From an uncultured Oscillospiraceae bacterium (GTDB lineage: Bacteria > Bacillota > Clostridia > Oscillospirales > Ruminococcaceae), in the NCBI GenBank assembly GCA_934526065.1, contig CAKSZX010000001.1, positions 300,083 through 364,082 of the forward strand: a stretch of 64,000 nucleotides of DNA, read 5' to 3'. The notes beneath the pieces were generated by a model. It searched no databases, was not told where the DNA came from, and saw nothing but the letters and a program-made list of their open reading frames with translations. The position numbers and the translations under genes are program-made. How positions within the stretch are numbered: position 1 is the first letter of the stretch; each line of letters starts with the position of its first letter. Positions 23,555-31,719 of the stretch are shown here, in pieces.

Positions 23555-24709
23555 ATGAGTTTTTACTTGGATGAAGAAGTTACAAATGCCACCAATATAA
23601 AAGTTGTAGGCGTAGGTGGCGGCGGCGGTAATGCCGTAAACAGAATGGTTGTTTCGGGACTTAAAGATGTTGAGTTTGTCGCCATGAACACCGACGCACA
23701 GGCACTTCAATCCTCTAAGGCAACACAAAAAGTTCAGCTTGGTGCAAAGCTCACAAAGGGCAGAGGCGCAGGTGCCGACCCTGAAATAGGCCAGAGAGCC
23801 GCAGAAGAAAGTAAGGACGAAATTCTTCGGGCATTAAAGGGCTGCCAGATGGTATTTGTAACCGCAGGTATGGGCGGCGGCACAGGTACAGGTGCTGCGC
23901 CGGTTGTTGCGGAAGTTGCAAAAGAACAGGGCATACTCACAGTGGGAATTGTTACAAAGCCTTTTATGTTTGAGGGTAGCCGGAAAATGAAAAAGGCGGA
24001 AAAAGGTATTTCCAGCCTTCTCAAAAATGTGGACAGCCTTATTGTTATACCTAACGAAAAGTTGAAGAGCGTTTCCACAGAAAAAATCACATTGCGGAAT
24101 GCTTTTGAAATTGCCGACAGCGTTTTGAAACAGGGCGTTGAGTCTATTTCGGGTCTTATCAGCGATTCTTCATACATCAACCTTGACTTTGCCGATGTTC
24201 GTGCAATTATGAAAGACGCAGGCCGTGCCCATATGGGTATAGGCAGAGCATCCGGCGAAAACCGTGCTCAGGAAGCCGCAAAGATGGCTATTTCAAGCCC
24301 GTTGCTTGAAACATCAATCGACGAGGCAATGGGTGTTATCATATTCTTTGTTGTGCCGGCAGATGTAGGTCTTGACGAAGTTGACGAGGCCGCAACCCTT
24401 ATTACATCCACAGCCAACGAAGAGGCAAACATTATTTGGGGCGCACGGTTTGACCCGAATATGACAGACGAATTTAAAGTTACCGTTGTTGCCACAGGTT
24501 TTGAAAATGCAAAGAAAAACAAGAAGGACGACGATTTTTCAAGAGCCGCAAAAGCAGACCTTATAGGGGATAAAAACGGCAACTGGTTTGACGATGAGGA
24601 TTTTGATGTTATAAATTGGAGCAGCAAAACCACTCACTTAAACGATGACGAAAGCGAAAAATACCTTGAATCAATCAAGGCTGTACTCAGGGGCAATTCC
24701 GGAAAATAA
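23555..24709 (+). CDS. ftsZ: Cell division protein FtsZ
   Basis: Tubulin-like GTPase that forms the division ring. 384 residues from the ATG at 23555, six bases after GCGGAGGA. The GTPase domain has VGVGGGGGNAVNRM, MNTDAQAL, the tubulin signature GMGGGTGTGAAPV near residue 105 and the FEIADSVLKQGV helix. The C-terminal part after about residue 315 is short, charged (KKNKKDDDF, WFDDEDFDVINWSS) and lacks the familiar IPxFL/R tail that binds FtsA or SepF; it ends in YLESIKAVLRGNSGK. No ftsA lies in the cluster. Confidence 0.97.
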   Translation: MSFYLDEEVTNATNIKVVGVGGGGGNAVNRMVVSGLKDVEFVAMNTDAQALQSSKATQKVQLGAKLTKGRGAGADPEIGQRAAEESKDEILRALKGCQMVFVTAGMGGGTGTGAAPVVAEVAKEQGILTVGIVTKPFMFEGSRKMKKAEKGISSLLKNVDSLIVIPNEKLKSVSTEKITLRNAFEIADSVLKQGVESISGLISDSSYINLDFADVRAIMKDAGRAHMGIGRASGENRAQEAAKMAISSPLLETSIDEAMGVIIFFVVPADVGLDEVDEAATLITSTANEEANIIWGARFDPNMTDEFKVTVVATGFENAKKNKKDDDFSRAAKADLIGDKNGNWFDDEDFDVINWSSKTTHLNDDESEKYLESIKAVLRGNSGK

Positions 24710-24738
24710 TTTATCAGTAATAACACCGGGGTGTTTAT

Positions 24739-25545
24739 ATGGAAAATGTTTTGTTCAACCAGTCACTTTTTGGTTTTGACAGGGGGCAGGTGCTTAAATA
24801 TATCGACGATATGTCGGCGCAGATGTCTCGGCAGGCTCGGGAGTATGCAAAAAAACAGACAGACTTGCAGGAAGAAATAGAAAAATTATCCGGGCAGGTT
24901 TCACGGATAAGTGATGAGTTTAATATTTCTGCCGAAAATGCCGATAAGCTGAAAAATGACTTACAAATTTTAAAACAGAATAATGACGAATTAAAACGCC
25001 AGGTTTCTTTGTACCGTGCAATGGTAACCGAAAGGGACAAGCAGATAGAACTTGTAAAAGGGGATATATCCGCAGCACGGGAGCGACAAAAGGCTTTGGA
25101 GGAAGAAAACGCCCGGTGGAAGTCCAAGCAGGACGAAATAGCCGCCTGTATGGTGGAGGCTCAAATGAGGGCTAAGGAGATTATCCAAAGCGCCGATGAC
25201 GAGGCCGCCAGGCGCAAACGGCAGTTTAACGATAACGCCGCCCGGCTGTTGGACAAGGTTGAAGATTTTAAAGTCGAGATTGCCGATTTAGAGAGGCAAC
25301 TTAACGATTCTTTTGAAAAGCTCAACGCCGCCATGCGGAATATGGACAAGGCCGGAAATATTATAGAAAACCAGGTAAAAGAATACCAAAGGGGCATAAG
25401 AACCATTGATATTGTAAAGCCGGATGATCGGGAAATTGCAGGTGAAAAGCATACCTACGCCGCCGTAAAGCCGGTTAGCAAAGCTGGCAAAAAGACATTG
25501 ACCGATGCGGTTTTAGACTCCATTTCAAAGCTTTTGGATAGGTAA
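24739..25545 (+). CDS. DivIVA-like coiled-coil protein
   Basis: 268 residues. The N-terminal FGFDRGQVLKYIDDMSAQM resembles the DivIVA membrane-binding module (RGYDxxxVxxFLD). The rest is almost entirely coiled coil from about 30 to 215 (QEEIEKLSGQVSRISDEF; AAMRNMDKAGNIIENQV), with a short basic tail. No membrane segment. Encoded directly after ftsZ and read in the same direction, so a role in septum placement, pole or wall-synthesis organisation is likely. The DivIVA relation is by pattern only. It could also be a SepF- or GpsB-like organiser. Confidence 0.72.
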   Translation: MENVLFNQSLFGFDRGQVLKYIDDMSAQMSRQAREYAKKQTDLQEEIEKLSGQVSRISDEFNISAENADKLKNDLQILKQNNDELKRQVSLYRAMVTERDKQIELVKGDISAARERQKALEEENARWKSKQDEIAACMVEAQMRAKEIIQSADDEAARRKRQFNDNAARLLDKVEDFKVEIADLERQLNDSFEKLNAAMRNMDKAGNIIENQVKEYQRGIRTIDIVKPDDREIAGEKHTYAAVKPVSKAGKKTLTDAVLDSISKLLDR

Positions 25546-25547
25546 AT

Positions 25548-25560
25548 GTGATTTAATCAC
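25548..25560 (+). promoter_or_regulatory. Palindrome GTGATTTAATCAC upstream of trxA
   Basis: Its centre (25554) lies about 41 bases before the predicted trxA start, the usual position of a class II activator of the CRP/FNR type. The trxA promoter has a good -10 but no clear -35. The same palindrome precedes the TSCPD gene (45861-45873). Confidence 0.5.
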
Positions 25561-25582
25561 AACATTATATCCCGGGCTCTGT

Positions 25583-25588
25583 TATAAT
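25583..25588 (+). promoter_or_regulatory. -10 element of trxA
   Basis: TATAAT with no recognisable -35 hexamer 17 bases upstream, consistent with activator dependence. Confidence 0.6.
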
Positions 25589-25628
25589 ACGGACAAATGA
25601 TTACATAATCAGTAAAGGAGATATAATT

Positions 25629-25940
25629 ATGGAAGTAACAATTACAAAAGAAAATTTTGAACAGGTTGTTCTTAAAAGCGACAAGCCGGTTTTGGTAGAT
25701 TTTTGGGCAACATGGTGCGGTCCTTGCAAAATGCTCAGCCCGATTATCGAAGAAGTTCGGAAAGAGACAGAGGGCAAGGCTGTTGTAGGCAAAATCAATG
25801 TTGACGAACAGCAGGAACTTGCAATGCAGTTCGGCGTTATGAGCATTCCTACATTGTTGGTTTTCAAAAATGGCGAGATTGTTAAAAAGCAGATCGGATT
25901 TATTCCGAAACAGGCTGTTTTGGGATTGCTTGACCTTTAA
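25629..25940 (+). CDS. trxA: Thioredoxin
   Basis: Cytoplasmic disulfide reductase of 103 residues. Active site WCGPCK with W29, C30 and C33, cis-proline in MSIPTLLVFKNGE near residue 75, DFWATWCGP preceding and the usual thioredoxin fold length. Start after AAAGGAGA. It stands as a single gene with its own promoter and a strong terminator, between the division genes and the glycan operon. Confidence 0.97.
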   Translation: MEVTITKENFEQVVLKSDKPVLVDFWATWCGPCKMLSPIIEEVRKETEGKAVVGKINVDEQQELAMQFGVMSIPTLLVFKNGEIVKKQIGFIPKQAVLGLLDL

Positions 25941-25955
25941 TAAAAACAAGATTTT

Positions 25956-25987
25956 ACCGGGGGTGTTTGCCTCCGGTTTTTATTTTT
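25956..25987 (+). terminator. Terminator of trxA
   Basis: Stem ACCGGGGG / CCTCCGGT (one G-U pair), loop TGTTTG, followed by TTTTATTTTT. Confidence 0.9.
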
Positions 25988-26000
25988 ATTGATATAAAAT

Positions 26001-26029
26001 TTGCAAAATATCCCATAAACTGATATAAT
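26001..26029 (+). promoter_or_regulatory. Promoter of the glycan operon
   Basis: TTGCAA (26001-26006), 17 bp, TATAAT (26024-26029), giving a leader of about 185 nt. A second candidate (TTGGCG 26163, 18 bp, TATAAT 26187-26192) lies closer to the gene. Confidence 0.65.
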
Positions 26030-26220
26030 ACAAAGGCTTGTATGCAAATAATCACATATTTAATGATTATACTAATAATAGAAATATTAAAATCTCTTTA
26101 AATGTCTTTTTTTCGTTGATTATTTACATAAAAAAGTGTAAAATTACATTAAGTATGTATATTTGGCGACGGCCGGTTTTAGCTTATATAATTTGCTTCG
26201 CCTTAAACTTAGGAGAATTT

Positions 26221-28089
26221 ATGTCCGATTATTTTCATAAAATTATGTCTAAATATCGTCGTGTGATATTGTTTTTGACAGACTTTGTCATTGTGTGCAG
26301 CGCATATCTTTTTACATGGGTGCTTATAAGCGGCCGTGCCGATATGAACGATTATTACAGCCTTATGATTTCAAGCTGTTTTTTGTTTGTATCATGCTAT
26401 GTTATAGTTTATTTTGCCTCGGGTATGTACAGCAGTCTTTGGCGCTATGCGGAAATTGTGGAATTTTTCCGCTGCGCCTGGTCAAGCCTAATGGCGGTTG
26501 CCGCCTTTTTGGTTATTTCCCTGGTGATATATAAGGAGCGCCGTATTCCTATTTCGGTTTATGCTCTGTCGGCGGCCTTTGCCTCATCACTTACAATTTA
26601 CACCCGTTTAACCTACCGTATGTATCGCAATACAAAGATACAGAAAATGGGTAAAAAGCGCCGCCGTGTTTTACTTGTGGGTGCAGGGGACGCAGCGTCT
26701 ACTCTTATCCATGAGATAAATAAAAATGCGGAAAAAGAAATGAGCATTATCCGGGCTGTTGACGATGATAAAAACAAGCAGGGGCGCAGTATTATGGGCG
26801 TTGATATTTTGGGTACTACCGATGATATACCAAGCCTTGCAAAACGGTGCCAGGTGGATACAATTCTTATTGCCATACCAACTCTTACTCCGGAAAACAG
26901 AAAGAGGATTATGGACATCTGCGTGTCCACTTCTTGCAGAATACAAACCTTGCCGGACATAGTAAAACTGATTGCCGACGGACGGGATTTAACCAGCCGT
27001 ATCACCGATATTAAGGTTGAAGATTTACTGGGCAGAGAGCCGGTTGTATTGCCGGACGAAGCAGAAAAACTTGTCAAAGATAAAGTTGTGTTTGTAACCG
27101 GCGGCGGCGGTTCAATAGGCAGCGAGTTGTGCCGCCAAATTGCCGCCATAGGCCCTAAAAAGCTTGTTATAATAGATATCTACGAAAACTGTGCTTACAG
27201 TGTACAGCAGGAATTAAAACGCAAATACGGCACATCTCTTGACATGGAAGTGTGTATTGCGTCTGTGAGAGATTCCAAGAAAATGGATATACTTTTTGAC
27301 GAATATCGCCCCAATGTTGTTTTCCATGCGGCGGCACACAAACATGTTCCCCTTATGGAGGACGCCCCGGAGGAGGCAGTAAAAAACAATGTTTTCGGCA
27401 CCTATAACTGTGCCCTTTGCGCAGAAAAATACGGCGTTGAAAAATTTGTGCTCATATCCACCGATAAGGCGGTAAACCCAACCAGCGTAATGGGTACAAC
27501 AAAGCGCATTTGCGAAATGATAGTGCAAAACATTGGTCAAAATTCCGCCGGAAACACAATTTTTGTTGCGGTGCGTTTCGGCAATGTTTTGGGTTCAAAC
27601 GGTTCGGTTTTGCCGCTGTTTAAAGAACAACTTGCAGAGGGCGGACCTCTTACCGTAACCCACCCGGATATAGTCAGATATTTTATGACTATACCTGAGG
27701 CCGTAAGCCTTGTTTTGGAGGCCGGTTCAATGGGAGAAAAAAGCGGTGAAATCTATGTTTTGGATATGGGCAACCCGGTTAAAATTTTAACCCTTGCGGA
27801 AAATCTTATAAAAATGTCCGGCTTTGTGCCTTATAAAGATATAGATATTGTATTTACAGGTTTGCGCCCCGGCGAAAAACTGTACGAGGAACTTTTGCAG
27901 GATGAGGAAAGCGTAAGAGAGACAAGTAACAAAAAAATCTTTATCGGTTCACCGTTGAAAATGGATGCAGACAGATTTTTTACGGATTTGTTGGAACTTA
28001 AATCCGCCGCTTACGAAAATGACCAAAATAAGGTAATGCACAAATTGAAAGAACTTGTGCCTACATTTAAACATGAAATAAAAGAATAG
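26221..28089 (+). CDS. Membrane-anchored nucleotide-sugar 4,6-dehydratase/epimerase (CapD/EpsC/WbpM type)
   Basis: Makes a modified UDP-sugar, probably a UDP-GlcNAc-derived keto sugar, for surface polysaccharide or protein glycosylation. 622 residues from the ATG at 26221, chosen for the AGGAGA just upstream. Four membrane segments fill residues 1-125, then a CoA-binding-like domain (VLLVGAGDAASTLI), then the SDR domain with FVTGGGGSIGSELCRQ near residue 285, AAAHKHVPLME, the ISTDKAVNPTSVMGTTKR block (TDK active site, MxxxK in place of YxxxK) and GLRPGEKLYEELL. The sugar transferase follows in the same operon. Confidence 0.92.
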   Translation: MSDYFHKIMSKYRRVILFLTDFVIVCSAYLFTWVLISGRADMNDYYSLMISSCFLFVSCYVIVYFASGMYSSLWRYAEIVEFFRCAWSSLMAVAAFLVISLVIYKERRIPISVYALSAAFASSLTIYTRLTYRMYRNTKIQKMGKKRRRVLLVGAGDAASTLIHEINKNAEKEMSIIRAVDDDKNKQGRSIMGVDILGTTDDIPSLAKRCQVDTILIAIPTLTPENRKRIMDICVSTSCRIQTLPDIVKLIADGRDLTSRITDIKVEDLLGREPVVLPDEAEKLVKDKVVFVTGGGGSIGSELCRQIAAIGPKKLVIIDIYENCAYSVQQELKRKYGTSLDMEVCIASVRDSKKMDILFDEYRPNVVFHAAAHKHVPLMEDAPEEAVKNNVFGTYNCALCAEKYGVEKFVLISTDKAVNPTSVMGTTKRICEMIVQNIGQNSAGNTIFVAVRFGNVLGSNGSVLPLFKEQLAEGGPLTVTHPDIVRYFMTIPEAVSLVLEAGSMGEKSGEIYVLDMGNPVKILTLAENLIKMSGFVPYKDIDIVFTGLRPGEKLYEELLQDEESVRETSNKKIFIGSPLKMDADRFFTDLLELKSAAYENDQNKVMHKLKELVPTFKHEIKE

Positions 28090-28100
28090 AGATTAGATTT

Positions 28101-28688
28101 ATGTACGAAAAATATGTCAAAAGAATAATTGATATTGTTTTGTCCTTTGTGGGACTTGTTTTGCTGTCCCCGTTACTTTTGATTATCGCTTTGCTTATAA
28201 AGCTGGACTCTAAAGGCCCGGTGCTGTTTAAACAAAAAAGGGTGGCAAAAGGTAAAGCATATTTTTCTATTTTAAAATTCAGAACCATGTATGCGGATGT
28301 GCCGAAAGATGTACCCACTCACCTTTTGGCAAACCCGGACAGCAAGATTACAAAAGTCGGCAGGTTTTTAAGAAAATCCAGTCTTGACGAACTGCCACAG
28401 ATTTGGAATATTCTTGTAGGCGAAATGAGTATAATAGGCCCCAGGCCGGCGCTATGGAACCAATATGACCTTATAGCCGAGCGTGACAAATACGGCGCAA
28501 ATGATATCAGACCCGGACTTACGGGCCTTGCACAGGTTATGGGCAGGGATGAGCTGCCTATACCGATAAAAGCCGAGTATGACGGCAAATACGCCCGGCA
28601 TATTACATTTTGGGGCGATATAAAAATATTTTTCAAAACAATAGGTAATGTAATCTCGGCCGATGGCGTTAAAGAGGGTAAACAGTAA
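28101..28688 (+). CDS. Undecaprenyl-phosphate sugar phosphotransferase (bacterial sugar transferase family)
   Basis: Starts glycan assembly by transferring a sugar-phosphate to undecaprenyl phosphate. 195 residues: an N-terminal re-entrant/membrane helix (IIDIVLSFVGLVLLSPLLLIIAL), then SKGPVLFKQKRVAKGK, FKFRTMY-like LKFRTMYAD, RKSSLDELPQIWNILVGEMSIIGPRP and RPGLTGLAQVMGR, the complete short-form core. Eleven bases after the dehydratase gene, whose product it probably uses. No glycosyltransferases or flippase follow, so this is a mini-locus for a short glycan such as that on glycoproteins. Confidence 0.93.
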   Translation: MYEKYVKRIIDIVLSFVGLVLLSPLLLIIALLIKLDSKGPVLFKQKRVAKGKAYFSILKFRTMYADVPKDVPTHLLANPDSKITKVGRFLRKSSLDELPQIWNILVGEMSIIGPRPALWNQYDLIAERDKYGANDIRPGLTGLAQVMGRDELPIPIKAEYDGKYARHITFWGDIKIFFKTIGNVISADGVKEGKQ

Positions 28689-28692
28689 AAAA

Positions 28693-28735
28693 CACCTGCA
28701 AAATTCTTTGAATTGAATTTTGCAGGTGCTTTTAA
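28693..28735 (+). terminator. Terminator of the glycan operon
   Basis: Perfect 14-bp stem CACCTGCAAAATTC / GAATTTTGCAGGTG, 8-base loop, followed by CTTTTAATT. Confidence 0.9.
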
Positions 28736-28751
28736 TTATGCCTTATAATAC

Positions 28752-28859
28752 TTAGTTTTTAGCGCTTGAAGTCTTTTTGTTTTCTGTTGAAGTCTTCTTG
28801 TTTTCGTTAGGGCTCTTTTTGTTTTCGGTAGAAGATTTTTTGTTTGATTCCTTTGTCAT
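28752..28859 (-). CDS. 35-residue lysine-rich heptad-repeat microprotein
   Basis: Small open frame on the minus strand with a good ribosome-binding site (AAAGGAAGTG eight bases before ATG). The peptide starts MTKESNKK and continues with three seven-residue units: SSTENKK (9-15), SPNENKK (16-22) and TSTENKK (23-29), then TSSAKN. It contains only M, T, K, E, S, N, P and A: no hydrophobic residue after Met1, strongly basic, predicted disordered. Function unknown. Could be an RNA-, DNA- or wall-polymer-binding peptide, or a spore-associated basic peptide; nothing in the sequence decides. A TATACT just upstream on the minus strand may be a -10 element. Confidence 0.6.
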   Translation of the reverse strand: MTKESNKKSSTENKKSPNENKKTSTENKKTSSAKN

Positions 28860-29054
28860 GGGTATCACTTCCTTTCACAGTTATAGTATAAACAGACCGG
28901 AAAATTTTATTCATTGGGCAAAAATTTCCATTTTTGTGCTAAATATCACGGTTTTAACTTTAACCGCACTTGAAAATATCTTTTCTGTATGGTAAAATAA
29001 TTCAGTTAAGTATATTTTAATTTAATCTTATATATAATAATTTAGGAGTATATT

Positions 29055-29804
29055 ATGTCAGGACATTCAAAGTGGAGCACAATTAAGAGAAAAAAAGGCG
29101 CAAACGACGCCGCAAGAGCTAAGGTATTCACAAAACTTTCAAGAGAGATTGCCGTTGCGGTTAAAGAGGGTGGCACAGACCCTAACAACAACAGCAAATT
29201 GAGAGACTTGCTTGCAAAGGGCAGAGCCGCAAATGTGCCGCAGGATAACTTGTTGAGAGCCATTAAAAAGGCCGGCGACGATGATAAAACAAACTACGAG
29301 GCAAATGTTTATGAAGGTTACGGCAACGGCGGTATTGCTGTTATTGTTGAAACATTGACAGACAACAAAAACCGTACAGCGTCAAATATGCGTCACTACT
29401 TCGATAAATTCGGCGGTAATTTAGGTGCCAGCGGCTGTGTTTCATATATGTTTGAAGAAAAGGGTCTTATTGTAATTGACAAGGACGAATACGAAGAATA
29501 CGACGAAGAAAAGGTTTTGAACGATTGTTTGGAAGCCGGCGCAGACGATGTTTCCTTTGAAGACGATGTAATCGAGGTTACAACTGCCACAGCTAATGTT
29601 GGTGAAGTTGCCGACGAACTTGAAAAAATGGGCTACAAAATGAGCCAGCGTGAACCTGCAATGATTCCGAACAACTACACAAGAATTGAAGACGAAGAAA
29701 CTCTCAGAAAGCTTGCTCTTCTTTTTGACCACCTTGAAGAGGATGATGATGTTCAGAATGTTTGGAACAACCTTGAAAATGAAGAGGATCTCCCTGAACT
29801 TTAA
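29055..29804 (+). CDS. YebC/PmpR family protein (TACO1 homologue)
   Basis: 249 residues with the invariant start MSGHSKWSTIKRKKGANDA, then FTKLSREIAVAVKEGGTDP, NVPQDNLLRAIKKA and the YEGYGNGGIAVIVE block. Bacterial members have been described as DNA-binding regulators and, more recently, as ribosome-associated factors easing translation of difficult sequences such as polyproline. Three domains, standard length, cytoplasmic. The downstream gene encodes a long (TP)n tract, a coincidence worth noting given the translation role. It ends in a terminator-like hairpin. Confidence 0.93.
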   Translation: MSGHSKWSTIKRKKGANDAARAKVFTKLSREIAVAVKEGGTDPNNNSKLRDLLAKGRAANVPQDNLLRAIKKAGDDDKTNYEANVYEGYGNGGIAVIVETLTDNKNRTASNMRHYFDKFGGNLGASGCVSYMFEEKGLIVIDKDEYEEYDEEKVLNDCLEAGADDVSFEDDVIEVTTATANVGEVADELEKMGYKMSQREPAMIPNNYTRIEDEETLRKLALLFDHLEEDDDVQNVWNNLENEEDLPEL

Positions 29805-29833
29805 TAAGTTTATAAAGTAATACGGATCATAAC

Positions 29834-29867
29834 GGGCTTTGCGATTTAACCTTTGCAAAGCCCTTTT
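29834..29867 (+). terminator. Terminator after yebC, in the leader of the PASTA gene
   Basis: Stem GGGCTTTGC / GCAAAGCCC with a 12-base loop, followed by TTTT. It lies only 16 bases before the next start codon. Confidence 0.75.
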
Positions 29868-29882
29868 AAAAGAGGTATTGTT

Positions 29883-31589
29883 ATGACGGAAAAAAATTGT
29901 ATTTTCTGCGGCGGCCCTGTTCGTGATGGGCAGGATTGCCCTTGGTGCGGTTTCCACCAGTCGGGAAGCCATGTTCGGGGTACACTGCCTTACGGAGCTA
30001 AGCTCAACAACTATGTTATAGCGGATGTTGTTGATATGGACGGCGTAAGCACTTCATATTTGGCTTATGATAAAACCCTGCAACGCCGAGTAATTATAAA
30101 AGAGTATCTGCCTGTTTCTATGGTAGGCCCCAGAAACGGCGATAATGTTGAGGTTCAGCCGGACAAAGAGGTTTTATTCAAAAACCTGATGTTGGATTTC
30201 AGGGATTTGTATATTTCTTTGGCTAAGATCGAAAGCCCGGCAATTCAGAAAATTTACGATATTTTTAACGCCAACGGCACGGTTTATGCCGTTCTTGAAA
30301 ATGTAAAAGGGGAAAGCCTTAAAAAGACTATGCTCAAAAGGGCAAGACCATATACATTTAAAGAGGCAAGATGGTTGTTCCGGGATATTTTTCGGCTTTT
30401 GGGCAAATTGCGTGAAAATAACCTTGCCCACGGCGGTATAAGCGACGACACTGTTATCATTACACCGGACGGCAACGCAGTTTTAACGGATTTTGCCATT
30501 CGGGATTTAAGGGTTAAAAACGACCATGTAATGTACAAGTTGTATGACGGTTTTTCTGCCCCGGAACAGTATAATGTTGAACAATTTTCCGGCTTTTACA
30601 CGGATATTTATTCCGTTGCCGCACTGTTTTACTATGTTGTAACCGGCAAAAATCTCACACCGAATTCATTTGACGGCCGTGTTCCGGAATTGCCTAAGTG
30701 CGCCATAAACGCAATTAAATTTGCCACTAAACCCAACCCGGAGGACAGAATAGACAATATCGAAGATTTTGTCCTTATTTTGGACGACAAAGCGGTTGCA
30801 GAATCTGCAAATGAACCTAAAAAAGAAAATCCATTGGCAAATTTGGCGGCAAAATTACCTTCCGGTTTTGACAAAAAATATGTGCCGTACATTATGGTTG
30901 CGGCAGTTATACTTATATTTGCAATAGCCATACTTGGGCTTGCAGGTAAAAGCGGCGGACAAAGTTCTTATTCCGGGGACTCATCTTCATATATTATAGA
31001 TGATGAAAAGTTGAGAGTGCCTGATTTCAAAGGTATGACATACAAGCAAATAAGTGAAAATCAGGAGTATAACGATAACTTCCTTTTCTATGTTTCTTAT
31101 GAATACAACGCAGATATTCAAGAGGGCTATGTTATATCTTACGAGCCTCAAAAAGATATGGTTGTTGAAAAGGGAACAACAATTTACCTTGTTATAAGCA
31201 AGGGCGACAAGTATGCGGTTGTTCCGGACGGCCTTGTCGGCATGGACATAAGCGATGTTAAAAAGATTTTAGACGAACAGGGAATAAAATATAAGGTAAC
31301 CGAAAAGCCGCAAACAAAAGAATATTCTTACGGCAAGGTTATCGGCACGGATATTTCATCCGGCACAAGGATAAGCACTCTTAAAGACACATTGGTGATT
31401 TATGTTGCGGATAACACACCTGTGGCAACCCCAACTCCGACACCGACACCTACTCCAACACCCACACCAACGCCTACACCAACTCCGACACCAACACCGA
31501 CACCTACTCCCACACCTACACCCCCACCGGATTCATCATCCGAAGTTGTTGACGGCAGCAGTGAAGAGCCGACTGAAAAAACAGATTAA
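29883..31589 (+). CDS. Zinc-ribbon / protein pseudokinase / PASTA membrane protein with (TP)n tail
   Basis: 568 residues from the ATG at 29883. Order: zinc ribbon CIFCGG ... CPWCG (about 5-22); Ser/Thr kinase-like domain (about 30-310) with the ATP lysine K73 (VIIKEYLP); one membrane segment (IMVAAVILIFAIAILGLAG, about 336-355); two PASTA domains (about 380-515); a threonine-proline repeat (about 518-550) and an acidic end. The catalytic loop reads HGGISDDTV (from H183) instead of HRDxKPxN, so the catalytic Asp and the Asn are missing, and DFG is DFA (203-205). It is therefore probably a pseudokinase that senses wall fragments or lipid II with its PASTA domains. Confidence 0.85.
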   Translation: MTEKNCIFCGGPVRDGQDCPWCGFHQSGSHVRGTLPYGAKLNNYVIADVVDMDGVSTSYLAYDKTLQRRVIIKEYLPVSMVGPRNGDNVEVQPDKEVLFKNLMLDFRDLYISLAKIESPAIQKIYDIFNANGTVYAVLENVKGESLKKTMLKRARPYTFKEARWLFRDIFRLLGKLRENNLAHGGISDDTVIITPDGNAVLTDFAIRDLRVKNDHVMYKLYDGFSAPEQYNVEQFSGFYTDIYSVAALFYYVVTGKNLTPNSFDGRVPELPKCAINAIKFATKPNPEDRIDNIEDFVLILDDKAVAESANEPKKENPLANLAAKLPSGFDKKYVPYIMVAAVILIFAIAILGLAGKSGGQSSYSGDSSSYIIDDEKLRVPDFKGMTYKQISENQEYNDNFLFYVSYEYNADIQEGYVISYEPQKDMVVEKGTTIYLVISKGDKYAVVPDGLVGMDISDVKKILDEQGIKYKVTEKPQTKEYSYGKVIGTDISSGTRISTLKDTLVIYVADNTPVATPTPTPTPTPTPTPTPTPTPTPTPTPTPTPTPPPDSSSEVVDGSSEEPTEKTD

Positions 31590-31601
31590 ACAAATAGCAA
31601 A

Positions 31602-31642
31602 ACAGACCTAAGCTCGGTTTATCGGCTTAGGTCTGTATTTTT
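31602..31642 (+). terminator. Terminator of the PASTA pseudokinase gene
   Basis: Perfect 12-bp stem ACAGACCTAAGC / GCTTAGGTCTGT with an 11-base loop, then ATTTTT. Confidence 0.9.
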
Positions 31643-31680
31643 GTAAAAGAAGTTTGCTTTTAATTTAATATGTAAAAATA

Positions 31681-31705
31681 AAAGGCGGAAAAATCCGCCT
31701 TTTTG
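31681..31705 (-). terminator. Terminator of the rpsF-ssb-rpsR operon
   Basis: Stem AAAGGCGGA / TCCGCCTTT with a four-base loop; T-rich on both strands. Confidence 0.85.
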
Positions 31706-31719
31706 AACATCTAATTATA

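Noticed and set aside
31427..31530. CRISPR-like repeats
   Set aside because: The short-period repeat is coding (Thr-Pro) with no spacers.
31402..31611. His/Leu/Arg-rich frame over the (TP)n region
   Set aside because: It is the shifted reading of a repetitive coding sequence; the in-frame protein continues through and ends normally.
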